64,000 nucleotides of DNA from the NCBI GenBank assembly GCA_028564675.1, contig JAOVVO010000392.1, positions 1 through 64,000 of the forward strand, written 5' to 3'. The notes beneath the pieces were generated by a model. It searched no databases and was not told the DNA's origin. It worked only from the letters and a program-made list of their open reading frames with translations. Below are positions 1-26,570 of this stretch, in pieces; positions within the stretch are counted from its first letter, which is position 1, and every line of letters starts with the position of its first letter. The position numbers were made by a program, and so were the translations under genes. This stretch comes from Onchocerca lupi (lineage: Eukaryota; Nematoda; Chromadorea; Rhabditida; Onchocercidae).

Positions 1-252
1 ATTCGTCAAATCCTCTTTTGGGATATTTTCGAGCAACGATGGAACATTTGGCTGTTCACAAAATTCCTGTTGCGGTAAACCGTCAGGAAAGACATATGGC
101 GGTTGAAAATATACAGTTCCTTGAGGTAGAGGTATTGCAGGCGATGGTGTAGATAAAATTGGCACAGTATGTGGTGGTAGTGATGGCACTTCCGACAACT
201 GATGGTCCATTATCGTATCGTCAGGTTGTGGATGAGAAAACACTGTTGTCAT
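1..252 (-). CDS. 5' end of an unrecognised proline-rich protein, cut by the window edge
   Basis: An open frame of 84 codons runs on the minus strand from an ATG at 252 to the window edge with no stop. The peptide starts MTTVFSHPQPDDTIMDHQL and is rich in Pro, Leu and Ser, with PP and LP pairs and aromatic PYVF-type stretches; it ends in an acidic/Leu segment (SLLENIPKED). A TTTTAG acceptor followed by 18 nt and then the ATG (about 270) fits a trans-splice site, which is why I chose this start. No fold or catalytic motif is visible. The composition suggests a disordered N terminus of a regulatory or RNA-binding protein, but that is only inference. It is transcribed away from the Helitron remnant to its right. 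Confidence 0.55.
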   Translation of the reverse strand, partial: MTTVFSHPQPDDTIMDHQLSEVPSLPPHTVPILSTPSPAIPLPQGTVYFQPPYVFPDGLPQQEFCEQPNVPSLLENIPKEDLTN

Positions 253-479
253 CTTTGAAGTGTACAACCTAAAAGCGTAAGATCAAAAAATAAGTAGAAA
301 CGATGCTGAGAAATAGAAACATTGTATTTTCCTTTATTACTAAAACGCATCCAGTTTTACCCTTACATGTACATAAAACTCCAACAGAATATCATTTTCA
401 TCTTAATCTATCTAGGCAAAATGATAAGGTTGTCGGAAAAGTTGAGTTTGAGTTGATGTGTTACAGAGACGAATCCTTC

Positions 480-2260
480 TTTGTTGTTCGTAGAGAAGAA
501 TACTGCTCCTAGATTGGTTCGCTGTGTCGCTTCGAACTCTAACTGTTGCTCCAGAATCTGAACTTTTCGAACCCTTTCGGGCTGCTCTTTCAATTTTTTG
601 GCGACAAACATTTTTATCGATTTTTTGGTCCTTTTAAAACTACGCGCTTCTTGATCTTTAACACTCCTTGTTTACAATAATTTCATCTTTCGAATTTTTC
701 CGTCAGAGGTACACTAACAATTGGTTATGATTTGATAATGCGCCTATATGCTCATATTTTTTATCAACGAGATCTCTTATCTACTTCTATTTTGATGGTC
801 CATATATTATTAATCCAAATTAGCCAAAAGAGCAGTGCAAAAATCCTATCCTAAATTATTTCCATTCAATCTTAAGATAAGAGGCAATACAGCATTTTTT
901 TGTTATAACGTAATCAAGTAAATTGTGTGTTGAAAGAAAAATGCGCAGATAAACTACATGAAATGGAATGACACTCCATTTATGATATATGTGGATATCT
1001 GTATAAATAAAAATTCAAATGTTCCTTATAGCTCTCTTCACATAACATTGCAAGTTCTTCACTGATTGCTTTGAATTTTGACGCAACATTGCATTTGCAT
1101 AGAGACATATCTTTATGTAGATAAGGCGCATGCTTAAGAACTTTCGAAGATTTAAGATTTTGAACTAACGAACATTTATATTTTATTTATAACGTTGCAT
1201 TCGAATAGGCGCGTGTTTCTGTGTAAATATACCTACTTTTTTTTTACCTGTCTGTAAGGATAAACTTATTTGGCGAAAACACTCCGATTCTTAGATAAAC
1301 AAAGCGAAGTCTACTGATTTTAAGGCTACATGTTAGAGGAAAATGAGTCCCGAAAGAATTAAAAGGACTTCGGAGCTTGAGTCAGTTTAGTCCTACAGTT
1401 CAACGGCAACAGAAATTCACCGACACAGCAACAGCTTTATCACGACACAGATCAACACAGCAAATCGATAGTCAAGAGATTCTATTCTTCTTTAAAAAAG
1501 ATAAATTAAAGAATAATTCAGTGATCAATTTGCTCGGATGTTCTCAAATAATTTTGAGGAGAGTTTAGGTGCTATCGATCTGCTTTCAAATTCGAAGACA
1601 ATTCGGATTCAATTGTCAGAAAAATTAATTTTGAATTGATGCAATAGAAACGAATCCTTTAGTAAAAAGAATGAAAATCACATAATTATTTTAAAAAAGT
1701 TTTATAAAAAACTTAGGAAATAGGGTTTTATTGAAAAATGAAAGATATCAAAAAATATCCAAGATAAATGATGACAGGATTATTATTCCTTTGCTGTTAG
1801 TAGCGAAGAATAATCGATCTCGATTGTCGATTTGTTATAGAAATTGTCGCTGCATCGTCCTGGTTACAGTAAAAGATGATTTAGAAAACTGTTTTAGAGA
1901 ACTTGACTCTTCTAAAAAATCCGAACCTTATATATCCTTTCGGGACTCCTCCTTCTTTCTGATCTTCAATTTTTCGCCTCATGATTGGTCAACTTCGTTT
2001 TGTTTACCTATTGATCGAAGCATTTTGGTAGTAAACGTATTTATTGTTTCGGCGGGAAGCACGTTATTCTTCTATTTATTATTTCGGCGGTAAACATGTT
2101 TATCCTTGTTAGCCTATAAACATGGCAGTGAACATGTTTATTCTTATCCATCTTTTTGCCGAGAAAATCCTTTCAGAATCTTAATGTGTTTTCTCGCTTC
2201 TTGAGTTTTAACATTTCTTGTTTATATTAATTATATCTTTCGGATTTTTCCCACAGCAAC
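480..2260. repeat. Diverged segmental duplication in Helitron flank
   Basis: Two stretches resemble each other in the same orientation. About 630-705 shares the pattern 'cgcttcttga.ttttaacactccttgttta...tcatctttcg' with about 2180-2255, where it reads 'cgcttcttgagttttaaca' and then 'atctttcggatttttcc'. Short frames inside (minus 408-611; plus 1377-1568, starting with a Gln/Ser-rich 'SQFSPTVQRQQKF' type peptide) look like decayed pieces of the N-terminal region of Helitron replicase proteins. They are not intact genes. I read 300-2400 as old transposon DNA. Confidence 0.45.
1003..1225. repeat. Helitron-associated palindromic repeat, copy A
   Basis: This segment matches the repeat family also found at about 4300-4625 and 30061-30303. 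It has an AATAAAAAT..AAATGTTC start, a TTTCGAAGATTTAAGATTTTGAAC core, a GAACATTTATATTTTATTTATA end facing the start, and the phrase GTTGCATTCGAATAGGCGCGTG. It is noncoding and probably a non-autonomous derivative of the neighbouring Helitron. Confidence 0.5.
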
Positions 2261-4150
2261 CGACTTGCTTAGTTCATCTAAATAATGCTTCGCAGAAGAT
2301 CAAAGTTAGGTCATCGTACTCACACAGCAAAGGTAATTGACGACTAATTGCAAGTCAAACTGAGAAATAATGGGCATTAGCGAGTGACGTGTAGCCTGAC
2401 TTGAAAATGCATGGTTGCGAGTACAGCTAAGAGTGAATCGATCTGCTGCTGCTGCTGCTGCTTCATTCGATGTAGAATTGCGTCGTGAACAAAATTATAA
2501 CACGGATAATCGTCTGTCATATGTGCAGTCAAATATTCCTAAGGTAATGAATGAGCAGAAAGACATTTGCGATCAAATAATGCGAACTATCAATAACGGA
2601 GTTGGAGAAATCTTCATCTTAGATGCGCCAGGAGCAGCTCGTAAAGTGTCCGTAATCAGATTGATTCTAATAGCAATTCGATCTCAAAATGGCATAGCCT
2701 TAGCTCTTGCATAGCTGCAACAGTGCTATGAAGTGGAACAACTGCTCATTCCGTTTTGAAATTGCCATTGAAGGTAAAATTCATTGGAATTAATGCAGCA
2801 TTCCCAAAGCATCCGGCATGGAAAAAATATTGCAGAAATGTGAACTTATTTTTTGGAATCAATGCATAATGGCGCCCAAAAAATCGCTCGAGGCTCTTGA
2901 TCGATCATTGTAAAACTTTTGTGGAAGCATCAGACCATTTGGGAACTCACTAATTTTGTTTGCAGGAGATTTTGGGCAAATATTAGCTGAAATTCCTCAA
3001 TCGACACCAGCAGACGAAATAAATGCCTGCCTGAAATACTCTATTTGTGGCGACACATAAAGATGTTGAAATCAACCAAATATGTGTATTCAGCTACAAA
3101 ACAATCGATCAGCTGGGATATTCTCATATCAACTACTGAAAATTAGGAACAGGAATGTGCCGGTTGATTTGACTTCAGGACGAATTTCATCGCCTTATAA
3201 CTTCTGCAATTTAGTAATGTCAAAAAAAGAGTTGGCTGAAAAAGTATTTCCCGATATTCAATACAATTATCAGAATCATGATTGGCTGAGTGACGAACTA
3301 TTCTTGCGAGGCAGTCAAATATAAATCGTTGTGGAAGCAGATGAAGCGTTTAATTATCCAACAGAATTTTTGAGTTCGCTCGATCTGCCAGGGATGCCAC
3401 CACACATACTGCAATTGAAAATCAGTCTACCAATTATCATGTCGAAATATCATCCAGCCAAAGTTTTGCAACCTCACGCGGAATAACAGAAAATTAATTA
3501 GCAATGCCATAGAAGCAATAGTCTCGATAGGACCTTTCAAAAGTGAAGATGTTCTCATTCCTCGCATTTCCATGATTCCAGCGGATTTGCACTATTGCAA
3601 ATCTCAATTCGATTAGCGTTTGCAATCATCATTTACAAAGCTCGGGCCAATCTTTGGGATTGCGCGATTTAGATCTAGAAACGGATTGCTTCTCACATAG
3701 AAAATTATATGTTGCGTGTTCTAGAGTTGGCAAACTAAACAATCTCTATATTTACACAGACAATGAAGCAACAAAAAAATATTATATACCTATAAGCATT
3801 GTGAAATTAAACATATTAGATGTGGGCCAGCTGAAAGATATCAAATAGCGCGCAAGGATTTTGTAAAAAAGAAGTACTAAAGGTCAAGCGGCGCGAAATA
3901 GTTTCAAAGGGACAATAAACATATTTACCGCCAAAACACTCCAATTCACAGATAAACGACAAAAATTTACGCAACTCTATTCAGCAGTTCAAAGCGACAC
4001 AGCAGAGCAACAATCCGATAATTTAGTTGAATAGTATTCTTCTTTTCCAGCGACAAAAGAAAGAATAACTCAGTTCTCTGATAATTGTTTGTTACGAAGA
4101 ATCGCTCATCGATGAATGAAATTTTTTCACAATTCGTCTTCGTCAAACAA
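1258..4150. repeat. Direct-repeat flanks around the Helitron helicase remnant
   Basis: About 1258-1450 and about 3915-4060 are diverged direct repeats. Both carry 'ataaac.tattt..cg..aaaacactcc.attc..agataaac' followed by a CAGTT/CAACAG-rich segment. They enclose the helicase remnant. This suggests two nested or tandem insertions of the same element family rather than one element with simple ends. Confidence 0.45.
2415..3848 (+). pseudogene. Helitron-type PIF1-like helicase remnant
   Basis: Three separated frames (2415-2711, 3082-3321, 3654-3845) plus out-of-frame pieces between them follow the order of a Helitron/PIF1 helicase C-terminal half. They run through an NEQKDI-type entry motif, LDAPG (Walker A region), an LFAGDFGQ segment like the family's 'AGDFRQ', TPADEINACLK, VPVDLTSGRIS, YPTEFLSSLDLPGMPP, and the final LYVACSRVG motif. 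These signatures are known from Helitron helicases. The copy is dead: the Walker A core reads GAARKV where the family has GGTGKT, and frameshifts and stops break it at least at about 2712, 3055, 3322 and 3485. The Rep/nuclease half is not recognisable here. A CTG run (about 2443-2462) encodes an Ala stretch. Confidence 0.8.
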
Positions 4151-4299
4151 GACACAAAATATCTCACTCACACCTATTGCTGAACAATAGCAAGAAGAAA
4201 TCTCCAATCTAACAAATCTGCAAATCAAATTACAAACTATCAGATTTTTTCCCAACATAAACCAGACTGAACCACAGCAATATGTGTATACAAAAAGTA

Positions 4300-4700
4300 C
4301 ATAAAAGCATGCGCGTATTCGGATGCGACGTTGTGTCAGAAATTGAAAGCAATCGTTGAAAACTTTCGGAAATTTAAGATTTTGAACAAATTAACAAATT
4401 GTAGCATGTTTATTTATATAGACTATCTGAATCCGACCACGCGTCGCCACGCAACGGAAAAAAAAACCATTTTACAATTTCATAGAAAAATAAAAATGTA
4501 AATGTTCGTTGTTCAAGATCTTAAATACCCAAAAGTTCTTACCGATCGCTTTGAAACTTTGACTCAGCATTGTATTCGAATAGGTGCATGCTTCTATATA
4601 GATATACTTACTTTTTTTACTTTTCTTTCCTATGACAGGTAAAAGTAAGTGAGCGGACATTTTTATTTACATAGACTAGATGGACCAAAAAAATAAGTTC
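4300..4700. repeat. Helitron-associated palindromic repeats, copies B and C
   Basis: Two partial units face each other. The first, at 4310-4425, includes CATGCGCGTATTCGGATGCGACGTTG and ACTTTCGGAAATTTAAGATTTTG. The second, at 4485-4625, includes AATAAAAATGTAAATGTTCG and GTATTCGAATAGGTGCATGC. TATATAGACTATCTGAATCC at about 4414 resembles the terminal hairpin arm of the copy in the STAT intron. The pair marks the right edge of the Helitron-derived block. Confidence 0.5.
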
Positions 4701-7474
4701 TTCCCTATAAAAAGTATAGGAATTCTGATAAATTCACATTTTTAGCCGTGTATATAAAAAAAATTTTCCATTTTTGCGAGCATCGCAGCAAATTGAAGTA
4801 TGGAATGATACTCACATCCTAGACGAAAGCGTTTTTCATAAAAATCTCGATGAAAACTTTTCCTAATTTTCAAAAAATAACGTAAATTCCATTATCATTG
4901 CTACTTGGCGGCAAACAAACCAAACTCGCAAATAAAAATTAAAAAAACTGTGCGCACCAAGAATAAACGTTGATTGATGTGAGTGATATACAACTAGATT
5001 CGTATTTATGACGAAACAAAAAGTATATAAGCTGAATTTTCACTGCTGTCGCATCAAATTCAAATTTAAAAATTTTGAATTATCATCAAATTTAAAAACT
5101 TATTGTCCCAGTTCATTCTTTCGAAAAATATTCCCATCATGATGCATTTAAATGATAAAGCAAATTCATCTGGTGCTTATATCCATGTACATTTTTTCTG
5201 GAAATAAACAGCAGAAATGTTTTCTGGCAAACACGGCAAATTACGTCATATTATTCGATGAAGGCATGAACAGTGTGTTGGAAAAAAACGCTGATAGTTT
5301 GTAATTTAGTTTGTAGTCTGGTTGGATTTGAGATTGCTTTTTCTTATTACTGTAACTTGGCTAGGTCAGCAATAGGCTTTTTTGAGTTTATACGATATTA
5401 TACACAATTCGAGCATATATAATGGTAAAGAATAAATGAACAATACATGGTAAATGATAAAAGATACTAACAATCGTTTAAATGCTCACTGTATTGTCGT
5501 ATTTTCTTTTCGTGACTGCCTTTTTTTTTCCATTCCACACTGCTATTGATCGATTAAATTATAGCTTAGTTCATCGAAACCGTCTTCGAAATTGAATTGG
5601 AATTAAGCTGCCGCTGGTATTGATATTGAAGACACTAATCCTTGATTCGAAAAACTCCTTTTTATATGGATAATCCTTGGTTTTGGTTATGGGACGAGGC
5701 TTACAGCATATTAGTCATATAAAAGATTGGTTATCAGGACAATGGATAAGATATAGACACTGCTTAAAGTATTTTAAACAATGCACATAAGCTTTAATCC
5801 TTACAACATTCCGGACAATTAATATGATTTATATTTTAAACAATTCATACATGCTTTAGTCCTAAAAATAATAAAATATTCCAGATAATAGACATAATTT
5901 ACAACATTTCAAATAATGCGCATAAGCTTTATTAGTAGATCGAAAGATGATTAAACAAAGGCCTTTGGGCTAATATCCAAACCAGTCGTAATCATAATTC
6001 ACTTATCCATATCTCGATGATTCACTTAGTTTCTCTTCACCTTTTACAGTCAGTCCCTCACAAGATGGATTCACATGAATTCTTAACAGTTATAATTCCT
6101 ATTCAGATACTGAAATAAAAATTGTCAGTATAAGATAATCAAACTTATATATTCAAGTGTAACAATAACTTAACTTGTCATTGTGTTCTTGAAGTAATTT
6201 GAAATTTGCGAACTGATGTGATCTTCGAATTAAGATGAATGCGTATTAAATCCGAACAATATTTGACAGTATTGTTTGTGGTAATGGTAGAGATTTGAAA
6301 CCTTTATATAGATCAGCACAATCAGTCTCTGCACAGTTCTCAGCCGTGAGTCCAGATGGCACGGAATTTGTCTTACTATTGAATAAAATTTATACCGTAG
6401 CACTTTATCTTTAGCATATCCGTACTATTTGTCGCAAAATCGAAATGTCGAATAGTGTGTATAATACAAATTTGTAATATTTTTCAAACTAACTACCATA
6501 GATTCCAAAAAACAATTCAGTTCGATAGAGTAAGAGATATAATATAAAGTAATTGTTCTGTCAATACTCCGGCCTATTTAATCCGATTTGAATGGTTTCC
6601 ATCATATTGTTCGATTGAGGGAAAAGACGATTTCAAGTTTTTCTTATTAATTTGTTAACACTTTTCGATGGTCAGTCAATTGGTAGTTAACAGATTTTAG
6701 TAAAACTAATGACAAAGATTTATCGGAAATATTTAAGAAGAAAGTTAAAAATCCTAGAATAATTACTCTTAAATCTTCATTTTTTCATACTAAATAATAA
6801 ATTTTTACCACAAAAGTACATAAAAAATTATTGTCGATCATCGAAGGAAGTAGGAAATACCAGTCTACACTACAACTGGTTTAATTAATCCCACAATTAT
6901 AAGTACAATTCAACAATTGTACTTTTTCTCTTCACCAATTGCTTTTGCTAATTAATGACTACGTCATCTATTGTGTTCGTTTCGTCGTTTTCTATCACTA
7001 CTGTTTCGGTACTCGTTGCCCATCCTATATCATTACCAGTTTGGGCAGTTTGCACTTATTTATTTTTACTTTTGATGGGATAGAAATTTTGGGATATTTC
7101 ACCTTTTTCCTTAAATATTTCTGGTAAGTCTTTGCCATCCGTTAAGCAGTTCTATTTTAAAATTCACTAGTGATATCTATTGTTAAATGCAATTTCATAT
7201 ATCAATAAATTTCGTGGAGATCTCTCAAGACACGCTACTATGTAAAATCAATAAGAATACTTAAGCGAAGAAGAAGTGGATTAGGGATCAAAACTGATAA
7301 AAATGAATGGTAATAAAATTTCATTTCGAAAATTATTTGGTGATAAGTTTCTATAGATTAGGAAAGAAAAAGTACAATGTAGTAAAATGTTTATAGTGAC
7401 ATTCGTATGTGTGTAATAGAATATTTCGTCAAAATGTAATGCAATATTCTACTAGATGATTTCATCAATATTAC
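4701..7474. other. Intergenic, AT-rich, no gene seen
   Basis: No exon chain with coherent splice sites or recognisable protein was found on either strand. It contains an imperfect tandem repeat at about 5768-5935, and probably the promoter of VPS54 near its right end. Confidence 0.5.
5768..5935. repeat. Imperfect tandem repeat, about 2.5 units
   Basis: The unit 'ttttaaacaat.cata.a.gcttta.tcctta' followed by 'aacattcc.ga.aat' recurs three times with substitutions and small gaps (about 5770, 5836 and 5903). It is noncoding. Confidence 0.45.
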
Positions 7475-7535
7475 AGGAGTTTAATGAGAATTAAACGACG
7501 GAAAAAATTACGCCGATACGGAATTGACATACAGA
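7462..7535 (+). promoter_or_regulatory. Probable SL trans-splice acceptor and short 5'UTR of VPS54
   Basis: An unpaired TATTACAG acceptor lies about 60 nt upstream of the first in-frame ATG of VPS54, with no upstream exon visible. In nematodes this arrangement usually marks spliced-leader addition. This is inferred, not directly shown. Confidence 0.35.
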
Positions 7536-22828
<15,293 letters not shown>

Positions 22829-24574
22829 TGTTCAAGTTTTCATATTTTCTGATTTTTTTATTTTCTTTATAGTTGATTTCAAATGAGAATAGCTCAAATT
22901 TCACTGATGGGATCTTTATCAGGGTTCTGCTTGTTCTGTTAAGTCATTTAATCAGCTGATATTCCAGTCAAAGATATGGATTAATAAGCATTTATCAAAT
23001 TTCGAATCGAAATTAACTTTTTATTTTGCTGATCTTAAAGGCGTAGAAATATATCATTTCGATTTCGAATTCAGATATCTTTTTTTTTTTATTGGAACTA
23101 CCAAAATTTTGCATTGTCATTCAGTTGTTTTTCTAGTTTTTGTGTCATGATGAATTTTTCATGATGGCTTGCATATTTTATGGTGATTTATATATTTCTA
23201 GTTGTTCAAATATCTCAAAGTTCTCAGTTGCCATATATTTCTTAGAAATTATTTTTGTGGAAGAATTCCTGCAATATCAAATATATTAGTTATATTATTT
23301 ACATTTTTTAGGACTTTTTCTTTATTCATCTTCTGCATGAGATCCGATAAAGGTGATATTTGTATATATTAAGTATCATTATTTGCATATCTATAATTCA
23401 TTCATTTTATTTTGTTTGAAATGAGGAATTTCTCATCTGTCAGTAATGATTTTTCGTGTTTTTTTTTTTTTTTTTTTACTTTTTAATTTCTGTGCAATCA
23501 GTGTTCGACGGGAGTGGTTCACTTTTATTACTAATTCCATTATTTATAGTTGTATATCACAATAAATAATTAGTTCGTTGATAACATACATACATATCTG
23601 TTAGAATATAAGGAAGACCGAAATAAAGGAAAGATATAAAAATCATAGACAAGAAATGAAATCGAAAATTCAAACATCACTTTAACACTCTTTTAATGTT
23701 ATTTCCAGTCAGCACAGTTGAAAAAAAAAAGACATTAATACTTTTGTTCAGTAAAATCAATCAAAAACTCTAATTTTTCAGTGAGATAATTTTTTTGAAG
23801 TTATTCATGCAAATGTCTGATTCTTGTACTGCTATTTCACAAATATCATAATTCTAAATTTCTTCAGCAATCGAAAAGTTTTTTCAGTCGGCAATAAAAT
23901 AAGCCATTCAACAAAATATGGGATTCGAGTCCATGATGGTTCATCGATTGATCCAATCAGATTATATGATTTCCTTTTGAATGCGAGTGAAACTTCTAAT
24001 TTAGTATCTAATTAATAAATAGTATAATAGAAATACAATAAACAATAGATTGAATAAACGAAAAAAACTTTTGAGCTTTACTTACATTTTGGAATTCAAG
24101 CATTGTGGTATTCAAGAGCAGTATCCCAAATATATGGTAGAAATTCAAATGATCCTTTCATAGAGTAATGGAATTTTAGAATGATAAATTATTCGATGAA
24201 TTAATAATTGGCAACGTTTTTGAATAATTCTGTAGTATTTTTAGTGAAAATTATAATTTCAATAATTATTGATAATTTTTTTTTCAGAAAAAAACTAGGA
24301 AATGAATAAATATAATTCTTGATAGATTATTTATATTCTTACAATTCATCTATTCTTTTACGATCACTGTCTTAATTACATGATTAGCCAATCAATCAAT
24401 TGACCATTGTATCAATGAGCGGTGTATCACCCATTAAACATTTATTACTAAAATTGGATAAAGGAGTAATTATTTAGAATGAATTCTATTTACTTTTCTC
24501 AGCTGCAAGGATTACTTTTAAATGAAATAAAGATTTTAACGGTATTAGGCAATCTAATAAAGAAATATCTCGAC
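22829..24574. other. VPS54 3' flank / intergenic
   Basis: AT-rich with T homopolymers (about 23460-23478). It contains AATAAA-like signals (about 23562) and one exon-like segment (23868-24015), and otherwise no supported gene. Confidence 0.5.
23868..24015 (+). other. Orphan exon-like segment; possible alternative VPS54 terminal exon
   Basis: A CTTCAG acceptor is followed by 148 nt coding for a peptide beginning NRKVFSVGNKISHS and ending SETSNLVSN at a TAA. Its entry phase (one base completing a codon) matches the phase of the VPS54 donor at 22326, so splicing past the conserved last exon would be in frame. The conserved VPS54 ending is encoded at 22720-22828, so this is at best an isoform. 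It may instead belong to an unseen small gene. Confidence 0.3.
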
Positions 24575-24646
24575 TCCCATGTGGTCTAGTGGCTAGGATT
24601 CGTGGCTTTCACCCACGCGGCCCGGGTTCGATTCCCGGCATGGGAA
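24575..24646 (+). tRNA. tRNA-Glu (anticodon TTC)
   Basis: A complete cloverleaf is visible. The acceptor stem TCCCATG pairs with CATGGGA. The D arm is TGGTCTAGTGGCTAGGATT. The anticodon stem CGTGG/CCACG encloses a CTTTCAC loop, giving anticodon TTC (Glu). The T arm is CCGGGTTCGATTCCCGG, and the discriminator is A. There is no intron. Internal A and B boxes (TGGTCTAGTGG; GGTTCGATTCC) act as the RNA polymerase III promoter. A T-run follows within about 12 bp (ending near 24659). Confidence 0.97.
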
Positions 24647-26570
24647 TGCGCAGTTTTTGTTTCTTGCCGGGGAATATGCTCGAAAATCTTTTTATTGCCA
24701 ATGATTTCTCTTAATCTCCAAATTTTACACCGAAAACTTTTCGATTTCTTATTATTCGCTAGTTAATACATGCATGAGTGAATATTCGATTGCATTCGAG
24801 GTTTATTGTCTTTGGGACGATTTGTTGGAAAGTTGATTTGTAGCACGAACGAATCTTAAACTAGGGTAATTAAATATATAACGAAACTATGATAACGCGT
24901 CAACAAATACGACCATGAAAATATCAATCATATCAACAAAACAATTCTAATGATGTTATCATAATCGGAAAGGAAGGAAGACTAGAACAATCCTGATCTG
25001 TTAAATCCGATCTTGTGATAACAAATCCTTACAATGATCCTATGCTCAAAATTTCTCCTATTTCTAGAGAGAGAATATTGACAGAGTTTGATCTACAAGA
25101 AAGCGCCATTATTAGTACATGATAACACGCCTTTATTGGCGCTTATCTAGACTACAATATTTATATTATTGATTGCACATTAAAAACAATGATTCACGAC
25201 TTTCAGCTAAAACTCTCAAATAGAATAAGCAAAACATGATCCATCGATTGTTGCCACTTTTGTTGGACGTTGACGATGGAAAGGAATCTCATCCAAGAAA
25301 TCTTATTCTTTTGTATTTGAAGTTACGCAATTGATATTACGAAGTTTGTCAGAATTTCCGACACGATTTGACTATTTCATTAGGGAATTGATCGCATAGT
25401 TTATATTTTCTGACTTTCAAACAATTGAATTTCAAAAATGTTTTTCTATTTATTTTATAGTATATATCAAGTATTCTTCTAAATGAGGCAATTCAGTAGG
25501 TAAACAAATTACCAGATATGCATATGCACTAAAATAATTTGAGGACAACAAACGAATTTCCTTACATTATTTGATGCATTGATACAATTGCAACAAATTT
25601 ATATTTATAATGAACTATTTATTATAATTATTCGATAAATCATTTAGAATGGATAATATTATGCAAAAAAATGTACGTGACATGTCAACATATACGTGTA
25701 GTTTTTGCTTTTGTCCAATTTCTGATTTTTAACCTTTTTTTGTTGAAAATAATATATGTAATGAGCTATCGATAATGGGTAAGTTAAAATGAGTAGATGA
25801 TAATCTAAATTATTATTCAAAAAGTGTTTGGAATTTGATTAAAAAATTGTCGATTTATTGTGACTTTAAATTAATAATTAATTTCATTTATTTAATTAAA
25901 TTGCTAATTATTCTTGATTAATTCATTGACTATAATAAATCATAAATTGCAACTTGGAATTATCTACATAATTAATAGTAATCATTTCTTTCCCTTAACT
26001 GCTTCAGATTTTCAGTGCAATCAACAGGTTGGAATAATTAATTAAGCATATTTTGATTCTTACAAAACTTTAATATCCCACTTGTGCTACGACTTTTACA
26101 TTTGTAATTACAATATAAATAATTGATCGTAGATTTTTAAATTTTATTTTTCAAATACAAAAAAAAAAACTCAAAATTTTATCAAAGAGATAGTTACAAA
26201 TTAATAAACATGCATAATAATTAATTAAATGGCACAAATGAGAAGAGAGAAAAAAGCGAATTTTCCTGAAATTATTGCCAAATTTTTTTTCAATATGGCA
26301 TATGGGATAAAATAAATATCGATTATTATCAGAACTGATTTTTTTCTCCTTTTTCTTTTCTTTCTTTTTTCTTTTTTCAAATCGAGATATTAATAATAAA
26401 AAAAAAAACAAAATTATCATATTTAACAAATTTATTTATTCCCTCCGTTTACTGACTTTTTTATAAGTTGAAAATGGAAATGGAATGAAGACGAATGAAT
26501 GACTGTGCAACGTAAAATCTTCTGAGCCAAGTGAAATTCAGTCTTTCTAAAATGAAAATGAGCATTAGCT
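24647..26570. other. Intergenic, AT-rich, between tRNA and STAT 3' end
   Basis: No gene recognised. TTTATTTATT at about 26431-26440 is, on the minus strand, a pair of overlapping AATAAA signals 130 bp past the STAT stop and is a candidate poly(A) signal. Confidence 0.5.

Noticed and set aside
739..1660. Short frames on plus strand (e.g. 1377-1568) as genes
   Set aside because: They resemble decayed Helitron replicase N-terminal pieces and lie in duplicated transposon DNA; no splice context.
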